From the NCBI GenBank assembly GCA_015501595.1, contig JADNRX010000568.1, forward strand, positions 1-32,494: 32,494 bases of DNA, written 5' to 3'. The first letter of the stretch is position 1, and each line of letters begins with the position of its first letter. Shown piece by piece: positions 31,650-32,494 of the stretch. This stretch comes from Hymenopellis radicata. Lineage: Eukaryota; Basidiomycota; Agaricomycetes; Agaricales; Physalacriaceae. The notes beneath the pieces are model-generated. The model saw only the letters and a program-made list of their open reading frames with translations. It was not told where the DNA came from and made no database searches. The translations under genes and the position numbers were made by a program.

Positions 31650-31750
31650 TCAGCAAGGGCAAAGAGAGGGCCTTTGATCGGTCACCCTCGCCTCAGCCGC
31701 CGATATTCGATGTCGGGGATAGCGACGAGGGGACTATCGAAAGGAGGATA
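31650..31750 (+). pseudogene. Duplicated 3' end of KEX1
   Basis: It repeats the last coding part of KEX1 (30360-30463) with few differences: '[24 protein letters not shown]'. Here the GGGG run that KEX1 needs is present, which supports a missing base at 30423-30425. No catalytic part is included, so it has no enzyme function. It is in the same orientation as KEX1, about 1.29 kb away. Confidence 0.88.
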
Positions 31751-31910
31751 GGTGAGCGTGATGGCCTGGATAATTTTTTTGTGGATGCTGTATTTTAAAA
31801 ATACCGATTATTAACATTTACTGTAATTCGCGATTATTTAATAACTCACGCCGTCTCCCATCAACGACTAGGCGGCGCGATCGTGCGACGCGCCGCAGTT
31901 CTCATACCTT

Positions 31911-32494
31911 TCACATTTCCTCTGCTTCTCCGATAATGGTTCCATACCACCAATCCTGCACGCCCCAGCCGTCCTGGTTTAGGATTCTGTCTTGGCTCTT
32001 CTGGAGAGCCACTTCCTCCTTTACGTCCGCATCCTCGTAGTCTTCTTCATCCATCTCATCCATGATCTCGTCCAGAAAACGCGACGATCCTTCAGCAAGG
32101 CTCCACTCGCCGTGCTTGTAGTACATCTCGAGATAGACCTTGTTCTGCGCCTCTTTATTCGGATTGTTCTCGATGATGCCCACCAGGCCGGGGCGGATCT
32201 CCTCCCGTTTGACGCTCGAGCCTGTGCATCATATACCAAGTTGGTCTCTTCCTGCGGGTTAAACTCACCTAGGGCGAGGACGTGGTGCATGAGGGTGGTC
32301 GTCCATGTTGAGGAGCCGCTCGAGCAGCGTGGGGTCCTTAGACTCGGCGAGCGCGGACTCCTCGGAGTACTCGCGCGCAAAGTCTTCGAGCCCGGCGCGC
32401 AGGCTGGGGAACTCGTAGGCGCTCCATTCCCAGGGCTTACGGTAGTGGACGGAGATGAATATGTATTCGCATGGTTTGGGCGGGTTGGCTGGGC
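31911..32494 (-). CDS. Unknown acidic protein, copy B (cut by window end)
   Basis: A second copy of the gene at 30736-31330. The end 'GWGVQDWWYGTIIGEAEEM' is the same; the acidic stretch differs (DYEDADVKEEVALQKSQ). A GT-AG intron of about 47 nt near 32225-32271 restores 'SSVKREEIRPGLVGIIEN'. The first repeat reads 'VHYRKPWEWSAYEFPSLRAG', so HGEWS has changed to PWEWS there. Two bases are missing relative to copy A near 32301 ('GACGACCACC' against 'GACGACGCCACC'). The start codon lies beyond the right edge. Confidence 0.65.

Noticed and set aside
1..32494. tRNA, rRNA, CRISPR array, bacterial operon signals
   Set aside because: I saw no cloverleaf with conserved T-loop, no rRNA-like stretch and no regularly spaced direct repeats; the gene structures are eukaryotic.

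Overview
The window is nuclear DNA of a filamentous basidiomycete, most likely an Agaricomycete. Its genes are split by many 45-60 nt GT-AG introns. Their products read as fungal NMNAT, gephyrin-type CnxE, RTA1-like, copper amine oxidase, SAP18 and KEX1 proteins. The species cannot be named from the sequence.

Left part (1-5142): two F-box-like/LRR genes lie on the minus strand. The first (49-1733) is heavily broken; the second (2036-3884) has one frame slip. A stretch with no recognisable gene follows. Centre-left (5143-15398) is conserved single-copy sequence: NMNAT (-), whose last exon is interrupted by a fragment of an unrelated short-chain dehydrogenase gene; the molybdenum-cofactor gene cnxE (+, nine exons, two odd splice donors); an RTA1-like membrane protein (-); a 13-exon copper amine oxidase (-) that needs a 2-nt microexon; and SAP18 (-) with an RGG/RS tail.

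Centre-right (about 15491-26700) is a tandem array of four F-box-like genes on the plus strand. It arose by duplication of a two-gene block: copies 3 and 5 pair, and copies 4 and 6 pair. Each coding region is intronless but has a matching 5'-leader intron and 3'-trailer intron. Block one carries a 700-bp TA-flanked inverted-repeat element that is missing at the corresponding place in block two. Right part (26815-32494): a thioredoxin-fold-like membrane protein (-), a KEX1 carboxypeptidase (+), and an unknown acidic protein (-) that is duplicated together with the KEX1 3' end; the second copy runs off the window.

Frames in many of these genes break by one base, and most of the breaks I could place fall in homopolymer runs. 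Adding or removing one base there restores full-length conserved proteins (for example CAO 838 aa, KEX1 614 aa). I read most of these as consensus-sequence errors, so several 'broken' genes may be intact in the organism. The genes do not form a pathway. The notable theme is a local, expanding family of F-box-like substrate receptors next to conserved genes. All calls come from reading the sequence and remembered family features; no database search was run.
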